Of a stretch of DNA of 6,793 nt, positions 1 through 6,278 are shown one piece after another. Source of the stretch: Nitrospinaceae bacterium (GTDB taxonomy: Bacteria > Nitrospinota > Nitrospinia > Nitrospinales > VA-1). The position numbers were made by a program, and so were the translations under genes. The notes under the pieces were generated by a model. That model did not search any database, was not told the DNA's origin, and was given only the letters and a program-made list of their open reading frames with translations. Location of the stretch: the NCBI GenBank assembly GCA_012961055.1, contig DUAA01000067.1:1-6793 (forward strand), read 5' to 3'. Within the stretch, counting starts at the first letter, position 1. Every line of letters begins with the position of its first letter.

Positions 1-1
1 A

Positions 2-1975
2 TCGGTCGTATTTGGGTTGTTCGGAATGATTATTGCCTGGAAACTTTTTGAAAGCGTGGATGATGAACCAGCAGGCAACGAAAAAATGACCGAAATTGCT
101 GATGCTATCCATGAAGGGGCAATGGTATTTCTATCCAGAGAATATAAAATGCTTGCCTATTTCGTAGGTGCGGTATTCATTCTGTTGTTGATTTTGATTT
201 CTGTGCAAAAAGGCTTGTGGATCGGTATCTGGACTGCGGTTGCATATGCTGTAGGGGCCGGGTGCTCGATGCTAGCAGGGTATTTTGGCATGAATGCTGC
301 GACTACCTCTGGAGTGCGAACTTCCCAAGCCGCGGCAGATGGTGGCCAGGCAAAAGCGCTTAATATTGCCTTCAATGGTGGTGCTGTAATGGGACTTTGT
401 GTAGCTAGTCTGGGCCTCATTGGAGTTGGAGGATTGTTTGCCCTATTTGGTCGTGGAGATTCGATTAGTGTAATCAGTGGGTTTGCCATGGGGGCAAGTT
501 CCATTGCGTTGTTTGCACGTGTAGGAGGAGGTATCTATACCAAAACCGCCGATGTAGGTTCTGATCTGGTAGGTAAGGTGGAAGCAGGAATTCCTGAAGA
601 TGACCCAAGGAACCCTGGAGTTATTGCTGATAATGTAGGCGACTGCGTTGGGGATACTGCAGGTCTTGGTGCTGATATATTTGAATCTTATTGTGGTTCC
701 ATGATTGCTACGATTGCTCTGGGTGCGGGTATGGCAACTATGAGTTTCGAATACATGGCTCTGCCGCTTCTGGTAGCTATGGTGGGCTTGATTGCATCTG
801 TAATAGGTATACGGGCGATGAGTTCTTTAGGAAACATGAATCCTTCCGATGCACTCCGCAATGTTACTTTTATTAGTGCTGGGGCTATGTTGTTTGTCTC
901 TTTTTTCCTGATTAAAGTTATGAATTTGCCATCAGGCGTTTTCATTGCCCTGCTGTTTGGTTGTCTAGCAGGCATTGGTATTGGCCTGATCACTGAATAT
1001 TACACAGCTGGCAAGCCTGTTGTCCGCATAGCGGAGTCAAGCAAAACAGGTGTTGCAACAGTAATGATCACGGGTCTTGCGATAGCAATGGAAAGTACAG
1101 TTATCCCAGTCTTGATCATTGCGTTGACGATATTTGTGAGTGCTGAATTTGCAGGTCTTTATGGAGTGGCTCTTGCGGCTGTGGGGATGCTGGCTACGGT
1201 TGGTATTACCATGTCGGTTGATGCTTATGGACCGATTGCTGATAACGCAGGTGGAATTTCTGAGATGGCTGGATTGGGAGAAGAAACCCGTAAAATCACC
1301 GATGGTCTGGATCAAGTGGGTAACACCACTGCTGCTATTGGTAAAGGTTTCGCCATTGGTTCCGCGGCTTTAACTGCTTTAGCATTGTTTGCGGCCTTCA
1401 CTCAGGCAGCAAACATTGATTCGATTGATATTACTCAAACGAAGGTTATTATTGGTGTCTTCATAGGTGGGGTAATTCCATTTTATGTAGCTGCTCTCAC
1501 CATGAATTCAGTAGGCGAAGCGGCCATGGTCATGGTTGAAGAAATCCGCCGCCAGTTCCGTGAGATTCCTGGACTGATGGAAGGTACTGGCAAGCCCGAC
1601 AGCGCCCGTTGTATTGATATCAGTACGCAGGCGGCTCTGAGAGAAATGATTGCTCCAGGTGTGGTGGCTTTCCTTGCTCCCATTGTTGTTGGATCGTTGC
1701 TTGGTGCAGAAGCACTAGGGGGAATGCTGATGGGTGCCACACTTACCGGTGTCTTACTGGCGCTGTTCATGTCTAACGGCGGTGGCGCCTGGGACAACGC
1801 AAAAAAATATGTAGAAGCCGGTGCCTTGGGTGGTAAAGGTTCCCCTGCTCATCATGCTACAGTAGTCGGAGATACGGTCGGAGATCCGCTCAAAGATACT
1901 TCTGGACCGGCGATGAATATTTTAATCAAGCTGATGTCCATCGTGTCCCTGGTGATGGCTCCTATGTTTTTATAG
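2..1975 (+). CDS. hppA: Membrane-bound ion-translocating pyrophosphatase, K+-dependent type (5' end cut by window)
   Basis: This integral membrane enzyme hydrolyses PPi and couples it to H+ or Na+ export. The frame is open from the window edge, so the 657 visible residues lack only a short N-terminus (family usually about 670-700). Numbering below starts at the TTG at position 17, which is probably internal. The substrate-binding loops are present: [13 protein letters not shown] (179-191), EDDPRNPG (194-201), DNVGDCVGD (205-213), a second acidic site [13 protein letters not shown] (401-413), and the C-terminal [10 protein letters not shown] (618-627). About fifteen hydrophobic segments separate them. 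After GNTT (435-438) come Ala and, three residues later, Gly where K+-independent enzymes have Lys and Thr; this is the known signature of the K+-dependent subfamily. That subfamily contains both Na+ and H+ pumps, and the ion cannot be fixed by eye; Glu is present in FESY (222-225). The loop Cys in NVGDCVGD replaces the more usual Asn. The gene ends in TAG just before a strong terminator. Confidence 0.97.
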   Translation, partial: SVVFGLFGMIIAWKLFESVDDEPAGNEKMTEIADAIHEGAMVFLSREYKMLAYFVGAVFILLLILISVQKGLWIGIWTAVAYAVGAGCSMLAGYFGMNAATTSGVRTSQAAADGGQAKALNIAFNGGAVMGLCVASLGLIGVGGLFALFGRGDSISVISGFAMGASSIALFARVGGGIYTKTADVGSDLVGKVEAGIPEDDPRNPGVIADNVGDCVGDTAGLGADIFESYCGSMIATIALGAGMATMSFEYMALPLLVAMVGLIASVIGIRAMSSLGNMNPSDALRNVTFISAGAMLFVSFFLIKVMNLPSGVFIALLFGCLAGIGIGLITEYYTAGKPVVRIAESSKTGVATVMITGLAIAMESTVIPVLIIALTIFVSAEFAGLYGVALAAVGMLATVGITMSVDAYGPIADNAGGISEMAGLGEETRKITDGLDQVGNTTAAIGKGFAIGSAALTALALFAAFTQAANIDSIDITQTKVIIGVFIGGVIPFYVAALTMNSVGEAAMVMVEEIRRQFREIPGLMEGTGKPDSARCIDISTQAALREMIAPGVVAFLAPIVVGSLLGAEALGGMLMGATLTGVLLALFMSNGGGAWDNAKKYVEAGALGGKGSPAHHATVVGDTVGDPLKDTSGPAMNILIKLMSIVSLVMAPMFL

Positions 1976-1994
1976 CCAAAACAAAGGTTTAATT

Positions 1995-2027
1995 AAAAGG
2001 GATGGGGGTTAGCCCCCATCCCTTTTT
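1995..2027 (+). terminator. Intrinsic terminator after hppA
   Basis: A perfect 14-bp inverted repeat (AAAAGGGATGGGGG at 1995-2008, CCCCCATCCCTTTT at 2013-2026) encloses the tetraloop TTAG and runs into a T-rich tract (TTTTTCTTTTTT, 2023-2034). It begins 19 bases after the hppA stop codon, as expected for a Rho-independent terminator. The T tract ends directly at the mqnA ribosome binding site, leaving no room for a separate promoter between them. Confidence 0.93.
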
Positions 2028-2034
2028 CTTTTTT

Positions 2035-2042
2035 GGAAGGAG
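2035..2042 (+). promoter_or_regulatory. Ribosome binding site of mqnA
   Basis: GGAAGGAG is a strong Shine-Dalgarno sequence. It lies 9 bases before the TTG at 2052, which opens the MqnA frame, and only 4 bases before an out-of-frame ATG at 2047 that meets a stop after four codons. The spacing therefore favours the TTG start. Confidence 0.75.
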
Positions 2043-2051
2043 ATCAATGCT

Positions 2052-2840
2052 TTGCTTTTAGGAATCCATGACTTTATAAATTCACAACCTCTCTTGGGTC
2101 CATTGAGAAAGCGGGCTTCAGAGGCAGGATTGGAAATCAAGACGGGTTCTCCCGCGCAGTTGGCTGAGCAATTGTCCAGCGGTCTGTTGGATATGGCCAT
2201 GATTCCTGCGATTGAATATTTAAAGCAGTCCGATTGTCTCCGGTTGTTGCCGGATGTTTCTATTTCCTCGAGAAGCAAGGTGGGAACCGTTTTGTTGGTA
2301 TCCAAAGTTCCTCTTAATGCTATTCGTTCATTGGCGCTGGATAACCGATCTAGAACTTCTGTGGCGTTACTTCGTATTCTCTACTCTTCAGAATTTCCGG
2401 TAGGACTCAAAATTGTTGAACATGAACCCGATCCAGAAAAAATGCTGCAAAACCATGATGCCGCTTTGATCATTGGCGATCAAGCTTTGACGGTTTCAAA
2501 TGAAGGGGTGTCAATCTTTGACCTTAGTGAAGAGTGGTTCAACCGGACGGAGAAAACCTTTGTTCATGCTGTGATTGCGGTTCGGAAAAGGATTAAGGTA
2601 GAGGATGGAATCATTCAAGTTCTGCTGGATGCAAAGCAGGAAGGACTACAGAACCTGGACACGATTGCCCAGATCGAGGCGACTAAAACTGGCCTTCCGG
2701 TGTTTTTATTACAGGATTATCTTAAGAATAAAATCTGTTACGATTTTGGTCAGGAAGAGATGGAAGGGCTCATGCATTTTCAGTCTCTTTGCCATGAAGC
2801 CGGTCTGATCTTAAAAAAGTTTCCTTTAAGGTTTGTTTGA
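2052..2840 (+). CDS. mqnA: Chorismate dehydratase MqnA (futalosine pathway of menaquinone synthesis)
   Basis: MqnA removes water from chorismate to give 3-[(1-carboxyvinyl)oxy]benzoate, the first committed step of the futalosine route to menaquinone; it is a soluble cytoplasmic protein with a periplasmic-binding-protein-like fold. The 262 residues match the usual family length. Recognisable family blocks in order are GIHDFINSQPL at 4-14 (Asn in the substrate pocket), LSSGLLDMAMIPAIEY (41-56), SSRSKVGTVLLVSK (72-85), LALDNRSRTSVALLRIL (94-110), DAALIIGDQAL (136-146) and DLSEEW (157-162). The position often held by Ser in the V-x-S-V element is Thr here (VGTV). The start is TTG; the frame is open upstream without an ATG, and the nearest ATG is out of frame. 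No other mqn gene is in the window, so the pathway is inferred from this one enzyme. Transcription must pass the hppA terminator or start within hppA. Confidence 0.9.
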   Translation: MLLGIHDFINSQPLLGPLRKRASEAGLEIKTGSPAQLAEQLSSGLLDMAMIPAIEYLKQSDCLRLLPDVSISSRSKVGTVLLVSKVPLNAIRSLALDNRSRTSVALLRILYSSEFPVGLKIVEHEPDPEKMLQNHDAALIIGDQALTVSNEGVSIFDLSEEWFNRTEKTFVHAVIAVRKRIKVEDGIIQVLLDAKQEGLQNLDTIAQIEATKTGLPVFLLQDYLKNKICYDFGQEEMEGLMHFQSLCHEAGLILKKFPLRFV

Positions 2841-2857
2841 GAACAAAGCTCAAAAGC

Positions 2858-3676
2858 TTAGCCCAGTTTTTTTTGTATAAAACCCCAACCAAAATTAAAA
2901 CCTTCTTTAATCAATTCGCCTACCTTCTGGAAAGATAATTCAATGAAGTCGAGATAGGCTCGAGTGGCTTCATTACGTTCGGCTAATGGTGGGGAAGACT
3001 CTGAGGGCTCAGCTTCCTCAATAGAGAGGGCAACCACTTCAGATACAGGCTCCTGTGTAACTTTTTGTGCTTTGCTCACCCCTTGCTCATGTTCCATTGT
3101 TTGCTCAGCCTCTTTTTGCAGGTTTTCTTCTAGTTCCTCTTCAGGTCCTACTTTAGGAGCATGGCTAAAATTATTATCAGAAATTTGGGTTTCAGGAATG
3201 GTCCCAGTTGAATTCTTGCTGAGATGGGTGCTTTCCTGAAGCGCGGTTCCCTGAGGTTCGGTTTCAGCGATTGATGGTACCGGGATAGTACTGAATAAAT
3301 TGGTAGCCTCGTCCTCAATTGGCAGGGGAGTTGGTGGAATCTGGACGACTGAAGCTGAGGGTTTAGAAGGAATAGGTCTGGAAAAAATGGCATTTAAAAT
3401 TTCAGAGGGAATAAGGTTGTTGAAATATAAATATCCACCTGAAGCTCCTAAAATGAGAATCAGAAATAAAATCGCTTTTCCTGAACCAGATTTTTTTCTC
3501 TCTTCTGGAGGAAGAACTTCTCCTTCTTGCCCCTCAAATTCAGTTTTTTTAGGACTATTTAAAGGTTCTTCCTCTTGGAGGGCAGGGTCTGGTTGCTGAG
3601 AAACCTCGGGGAGAGGGTTCTTATTCTCCTGATCCGGAGAGGGTAAATCTTCTGAATTTGAGTTTGGATCTTTCAT
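2858..3676 (-). CDS. Unrecognised single-pass membrane protein with acidic Pro/Glu-rich regions
   Basis: I do not recognise this 272-residue protein. The N-terminal 60 residues are charged and rich in Pro, Glu, Asn and Gln, ending in a basic patch (ERKKSGSGK, 59-67). One hydrophobic segment follows (about 68-86, AILFLILILGASGGYLYF), consistent with a type II anchor and an inside-positive N-terminus. Beyond it lies a long low-complexity linker rich in Pro, Ser, Thr and Glu (about 95-230) with a Glu/Gln-rich, possibly coiled stretch (PEEELEENLQKEAEQTMEHE). The last 40 residues (ARAYLDF-like start to QKKLG) look like an amphipathic helical tail with aromatic residues. The ATG at 3676 was chosen because an upstream in-frame GTG at 3766 would add 30 unlikely residues, has no Shine-Dalgarno, and falls inside an intergenic repeat; the ATG also lacks a clear one. 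A weak TATATT at about 30 bases upstream could be a -10 box. It is convergent with mqnA, the two stops being 17 bases apart. Confidence 0.7.
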   Translation of the reverse strand: MKDPNSNSEDLPSPDQENKNPLPEVSQQPDPALQEEEPLNSPKKTEFEGQEGEVLPPEERKKSGSGKAILFLILILGASGGYLYFNNLIPSEILNAIFSRPIPSKPSASVVQIPPTPLPIEDEATNLFSTIPVPSIAETEPQGTALQESTHLSKNSTGTIPETQISDNNFSHAPKVGPEEELEENLQKEAEQTMEHEQGVSKAQKVTQEPVSEVVALSIEEAEPSESSPPLAERNEATRAYLDFIELSFQKVGELIKEGFNFGWGFIQKKLG

Positions 3677-3761
3677 AGGGAAATCTGGTTTAAGGCAGGG
3701 GCAAAAAATATAATCATCCAGAAGCAAATTAAATATCGCTCGCTTTGTTATGATTACTTCG

Positions 3762-3863
3762 CCCACTCTAGTGGGAGGAATTTAGCAAGAGCCTATTTAG
3801 CCGAGCAAATTTTTTGCTAGCCTAATCAAATGTATTTCCAATCGGCCTCACGCCTAGTGAATA
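3762..3863. repeat. Copy 1 of a degenerate intergenic repeat with hairpin ends
   Basis: The element opens with the palindrome CCCACT-CT-AGTGGG (3762-3775) followed by AGGA, and closes with the small hairpin TCAC-GCCTA-GTGA (3848-3860). Its opening 16 bases (CCACTCTAGTGGGAGG, 3763-3778) match 14 of 16 at 5331-5346, and its closing part (TCAAATG...CCTAGTGAAT) resembles 5448-5489. A further internal hairpin AGCAAA-TTT-TTTGCT lies at 3804-3818. The closing CTA is the reverse complement of the hisG TAG stop, so the element overlaps the end of hisG. It fills most of the gap between hisG and the downstream membrane-protein gene. Confidence 0.5.
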
Positions 3864-4732
3864 ATTTTATTTAAGGGATATTCTACGATATCTTCAACGC
3901 CTACCTTTTTAAGGTCGGGGACAATATCGCGAACCAGTTTTTCTTCCAGAATCACATTTACGGCTATCCAATCCTTGTCACTGAGTTCGGAAATGGTAGG
4001 TTTTTTCCCTGGTGGAAGTATTTTTAGTATTGCATCAAGATTGTTCTTCGGGGCATTCAACATTAACCCTACCCTGCCGTTCGCGGTCATAGCTCCCTGC
4101 AACATCATAACCAGGCGGTCGACTTTGTTTCTTTTCCATGGATCCTTATTAGCTTCTTTGTTCATGATGAAGCGGGTGGTCGATTCCATAAGGGTATCTA
4201 CAACGCGCAGATTATTGGCTCTAAGGGAAGAGCCGGTTTCGGTAACTTCAACAATAGCATCCACAAGTTTCGGGGCTTTAACCTCTGTTGCTCCCCAGGA
4301 GAATTCAACATTAGCAGTCACTCCCTTCTCTTTTAACCAGTCGGTGGTCAGGTTCACCACTTCAGTGGCAATCCGCTTGCCTTGCAAATCTTGCACAGTT
4401 TGAATGTGGGAATCGTTAGGGACGCATAGCACCCAGCGTACCGGTCGGGCGGAAACCTTTGAATAAACAAGGGGAGCAATTTCTTTAACATCGGCCCGAT
4501 TTTCAAGAATCCAGTCTTTGCCAGTCAGCCCGGCATCCAATACTCCATCAGCCACATAACGTGCGATTTCTTGAGCGCGAATCAGCATGCATTCAATTTC
4601 TGTGTCGTCGATACTGGGAAAATAGGATCGGCTTTTGATAGTAATGTTATAACCGGCTCGAGCGAAAAGTTTAACCGTTGCTTCTTCCAGACTTCCTTTT
4701 GGAATACCCAATTTCAATACGTTGCCACTCAT
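3854..4732 (-). CDS. hisG: ATP phosphoribosyltransferase, long form
   Basis: HisG joins ATP and PRPP to make phosphoribosyl-ATP, the first and feedback-controlled step of histidine synthesis. The 292 residues fit the long form, which works as a homohexamer without HisZ. Residues 5-215 carry the catalytic domain: [11 protein letters not shown] at the N-terminus, DAGLTGKDW (66-74), and the PRPP-binding loop [14 protein letters not shown] (162-175). Residues about 218-292 are the C-terminal regulatory domain ([10 protein letters not shown], then a segment ending VEYPLNKII), the known site of histidine inhibition in this class. The ATG at 4732 is preceded by a purine-rich AGAAAGAAGA that can serve as ribosome binding site. 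It lies 52 bases downstream of hisI in the same direction and is probably co-transcribed with it. The TAG stop sits inside the intergenic repeat that follows. Confidence 0.96.
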   Translation of the reverse strand: MSGNVLKLGIPKGSLEEATVKLFARAGYNITIKSRSYFPSIDDTEIECMLIRAQEIARYVADGVLDAGLTGKDWILENRADVKEIAPLVYSKVSARPVRWVLCVPNDSHIQTVQDLQGKRIATEVVNLTTDWLKEKGVTANVEFSWGATEVKAPKLVDAIVEVTETGSSLRANNLRVVDTLMESTTRFIMNKEANKDPWKRNKVDRLVMMLQGAMTANGRVGLMLNAPKNNLDAILKILPPGKKPTISELSDKDWIAVNVILEEKLVRDIVPDLKKVGVEDIVEYPLNKIIH

Positions 4733-4769
4733 GGATTGTCTTCTTTCTTAAGATAAATTAAAAATTCAT

Positions 4770-4785
4770 ACCCCGCTTGAGGGGT
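4770..4785 (-). promoter_or_regulatory. Small hairpin between hisI and hisG
   Basis: On the minus strand ACCCC-TCAAGC-GGGGT forms a 5-bp GC-rich stem that overlaps the last base of the hisI stop codon and is followed by TATGAATTTTTAATTT. It could be a weak terminator or attenuator that lowers hisG relative to hisI, or an RNA processing or stability element. The stem is short and the T run is interrupted, so it may have no function. Confidence 0.3.
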
Positions 4786-5156
4786 TATTTTTTATAGACT
4801 TTTTCTGGATCAAAAATTTTTTCTTCGATGATTTCCACGTCACCGTTTACTTTCCTGAAAAAGCAGCTGTTGTAGCCTTTGTGGCAGGCTGCTTTTCCTA
4901 CCTGTTCCACTTTAAGTAGAACCGTGTCGTCATCACAATCAACAAATACTTCCTTGACAATTTGCACATTGCCGCTTTCTTCACCTTTCATCCATTGTTT
5001 ATCGCGTGACCGGCTATAAAACCATGCTTTTCCGGTTTCAAGAGTTTTCTCCCAGGCAATGGAGTTCATATAAGCAAGCATCAAGACCTTGCCTGTTTCA
5101 GCGTCCTGAATGATAGCTGGAACCAAACCGCCCATCTTCTCAAAATCCAATTTCAT
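4785..5156 (-). CDS. hisI: Phosphoribosyl-AMP cyclohydrolase
   Basis: HisI opens the adenine ring of phosphoribosyl-AMP, the third step of histidine synthesis, as a zinc- and magnesium-dependent homodimer in the cytoplasm. At 123 residues it is the monofunctional form with no HisE (pyrophosphohydrolase) domain fused. Family motifs are [20 protein letters not shown] (12-31), FYSRSR (46-51), W-x-KGEESGN (55-63), the metal-binding DCDDD (73-77) and [10 protein letters not shown] (90-99). Cys74, Cys91 and Cys98 are the expected zinc ligands. The ATG at 5156 was chosen over an in-frame TTG at 5186 because GGAGGAG lies 5 bases upstream of it and [10 protein letters not shown] matches the normal family beginning. 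It is the first gene of a minus-strand pair with hisG. HisE must be encoded elsewhere. Confidence 0.96.
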   Translation of the reverse strand: MKLDFEKMGGLVPAIIQDAETGKVLMLAYMNSIAWEKTLETGKAWFYSRSRDKQWMKGEESGNVQIVKEVFVDCDDDTVLLKVEQVGKAACHKGYNSCFFRKVNGDVEIIEEKIFDPEKVYKK

Positions 5157-5161
5157 AAAAA

Positions 5162-5168
5162 CTCCTCC
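5162..5168 (-). promoter_or_regulatory. Ribosome binding site of hisI
   Basis: The minus strand reads GGAGGAG then TTTTT and ATG. This near-perfect Shine-Dalgarno with 5-base spacing fixes the start at 5156 and excludes the longer TTG-initiated reading. Confidence 0.85.
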
Positions 5169-5330
5169 AATAACATTAAAACGCAATTAAAATGCGCAAA
5201 AACTTACAGTTAATTCTCGAGCCTGCCTACAAGCATTGGGAGCAGATAGCGAAGGCTAATTAAATAGGGAAAACGGTTTATTGCCAATAAAAGCTATTTC
5301 CTATAAGGTTAGGGTCCAGTGTTACGCTGA

Positions 5331-5490
5331 CCACTCCCGTGGGAGGGCACAAACAAGGATTCCTCGAGCCACTATGACTTTTTGCTCCCCACCCTTTTGG
5401 CTAGGGAGGATAATGCAAGCAACTCATCGAGTCGAGGCCGTTTGTCAGTCAAATGGAGTTATTGCTAGTTGGCTCCACCCCTAGTGGATG
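5331..5490. repeat. Copy 2 of the degenerate intergenic repeat, longer form
   Basis: It opens with CCACTCCCGTGGGAGG (5331-5346), differing from copy 1 at two central bases, and closes with TCCAC-CCCTA-GTGGA (5474-5488), the counterpart of the closing hairpin of copy 1. Next to the opening both copies share an ACTTTTTGCT/ATTTTTTGCT block. The extra 60 or so bases contain CTAGGGAGGA (5401-5410), which is imperfectly complementary to the closing TCCACCCCTAG, and TGCAAGCAACTC (5414-5425), complementary with one gap to GAGTTATTGC (5456-5465). The inner 5401-5484 part can therefore fold back on itself. No transposase is nearby. The alignment was made by eye and the interior is poorly conserved. Confidence 0.5.
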
Positions 5491-5531
5491 AAACCTAGAA
5501 ATTTAAAATATAATTGATTTTCTGTCAACCT

Positions 5532-5537
5532 TATAAT
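5532..5537 (+). promoter_or_regulatory. Possible -10 box for the LRR-yqgE pair
   Basis: A perfect TATAAT lies 109 bases before the LRR start, in an AT-rich stretch beyond the repeat. No good -35 is found at 16-18 bases; TTGATT at 5514-5519 is only 12 bases away. A second TATAAT is at 5509-5514. Such hexamers arise by chance in AT-rich DNA, so this is a weak call. Confidence 0.2.
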
Positions 5538-5635
5538 AGCCTGTTTGATATCGAATTAGTCGTTTTTTTTGTTTATTTTTCTAAGTTACCCTTTTAAATC
5601 GATGAGGGTGACTAGAACGGCGGCATCTTAAATTA

Positions 5636-5642
5636 AAGGGGA
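5636..5642 (+). promoter_or_regulatory. Ribosome binding site of the LRR gene
   Basis: AAGGGGA is a purine-rich Shine-Dalgarno-like sequence with AATT between it and the ATG at 5647, supporting that start. Confidence 0.6.
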
Positions 5643-5646
5643 ATTA

Positions 5647-6267
5647 ATGCCTTCAATTACGCATTTTGAAATTTATAAACCCGCTGAGCCGTGCAGTTAT
5701 ACCGGTGCGAAATTGCGGGAAATTATGGCAAAAGTTATTTTTGAAACCCTCACTCCAGACGGAAAAGAGTTGAACTTAAAAGGCTACTGCGTTGGGCCGA
5801 ACGGTATGACTATCATTTGCCGGGATGAGCGTGTTGCCAAGGTAAGGCGTTTTAACTGCGGTGGCAACCGTATCGGAGATGAGGGGGTTAAACTACTGGC
5901 TGAATCGGAATTGTTTTCCAAAGTTTCGTGGCTGGAACTGGGAGGGAACGATATAGGACCGGAAGGCATTCGGGCGTTGGTTACTTCGAAATCATTGATA
6001 AAGGTTAAATCGCTCAATTTATACCGGAATTATATTAAGGATGAGGGGGCAATTATTCTTGCCAGTGAAAATCAGTTGGAAAAAATTGAGGACTTGGATC
6101 TGGCTCAGAACGAAATCGGGGATGATGGCATATTCGCCCTTTCCCAATCGAAAAAATTTCCTGAATTGGCAAGCATCGCTTTGGACAACAACTTTTCTTC
6201 CAGTGAAGGAAAAGAAGAAGCCAAGGTAGGTCCTAACTTTAAAAAGCTCCAGTCTTTAAACTTGTAA
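5647..6267 (+). CDS. Leucine-rich-repeat protein, ribonuclease-inhibitor type
   Basis: The protein has 206 residues with no signal peptide or membrane span, so it is probably cytoplasmic. From about residue 38 it is built of repeats of the form L-x-L-x-x-N-x-I-G-x-E-G followed by a helix with A-L-A-like positions, typical of ribonuclease-inhibitor-type LRRs. The consensus Asn falls at 74, 101, 128, 155 and 182, an exact 27-residue period; the first unit (LNLKGYCVGPNG, 42-53) fits the same register with Tyr at the Asn position. The fifth Asn unit (LDNNFSSSEG) is degenerate, and the chain ends on the beta strand of a further unit (KLQSLNL). Residues 1-37 are a possible N-terminal cap. Such folds are protein-binding scaffolds; the partner is unknown. 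The yqgE start follows 11 bases after the stop, so the two are probably co-transcribed. Confidence 0.88.
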   Translation: MPSITHFEIYKPAEPCSYTGAKLREIMAKVIFETLTPDGKELNLKGYCVGPNGMTIICRDERVAKVRRFNCGGNRIGDEGVKLLAESELFSKVSWLELGGNDIGPEGIRALVTSKSLIKVKSLNLYRNYIKDEGAIILASENQLEKIEDLDLAQNEIGDDGIFALSQSKKFPELASIALDNNFSSSEGKEEAKVGPNFKKLQSLNL

Positions 6268-6278
6268 TTAGTAAGTCT

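Larger units (their letters stand above)
5169..5646. other. Gene-poor divergent intergenic region
   Basis: This stretch lies between the divergent hisI and LRR genes. It must hold promoters in both directions, though no well-spaced -35/-10 pair is obvious. The middle (5331-5490) is occupied by a repeat copy. The part from 5491 to 5600 is AT-rich, with two TATAAT hexamers and a T-rich run (5562-5580). The hisI-proximal part (5169-5330) shows no recognisable gene. No tRNA cloverleaf or convincing reading frame was found; a 67-codon frame at 5281-5484 runs through the repeat and resembles no protein. Confidence 0.6.

Noticed and set aside
2846..2859. AAGCT-caaa-AGCTT between the convergent genes as a bidirectional terminator
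   Set aside because: Only five weak base pairs and no T tract immediately after it on either strand.
2964..3599. Plus-strand frames opposite the membrane-protein gene
   Set aside because: Ser/Gly/Arg-rich compositions are what the complement of a Glu/Pro/Ser-rich gene gives; no start signals.
3677..3766. 30-residue N-terminal extension of the membrane protein from a GTG
   Set aside because: No Shine-Dalgarno (the minus strand reads CCTCCC there), the GTG lies in the repeat palindrome, and the acidic domain begins naturally at the ATG at 3676.
3975..4403. 142-codon plus-strand frame opposite hisG
   Set aside because: It is fully inside the well-conserved hisG gene and shows no family features.
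5157..5186. 10-residue extension of HisI from a TTG
   Set aside because: It would translate through the strong GGAGGAG ribosome site, and the family N-terminus matches the ATG at 5156.
5281..5484. 67-codon plus-strand frame in the hisI-LRR gap
   Set aside because: It starts at TTG without a ribosome site, runs through the repeat element and has no protein-like composition or family resemblance.
5588..5609. ACCCT...AGGGT inverted repeat before the LRR gene
   Set aside because: Five-bp stem with a 12-base loop, not followed by a T run; within chance expectation.
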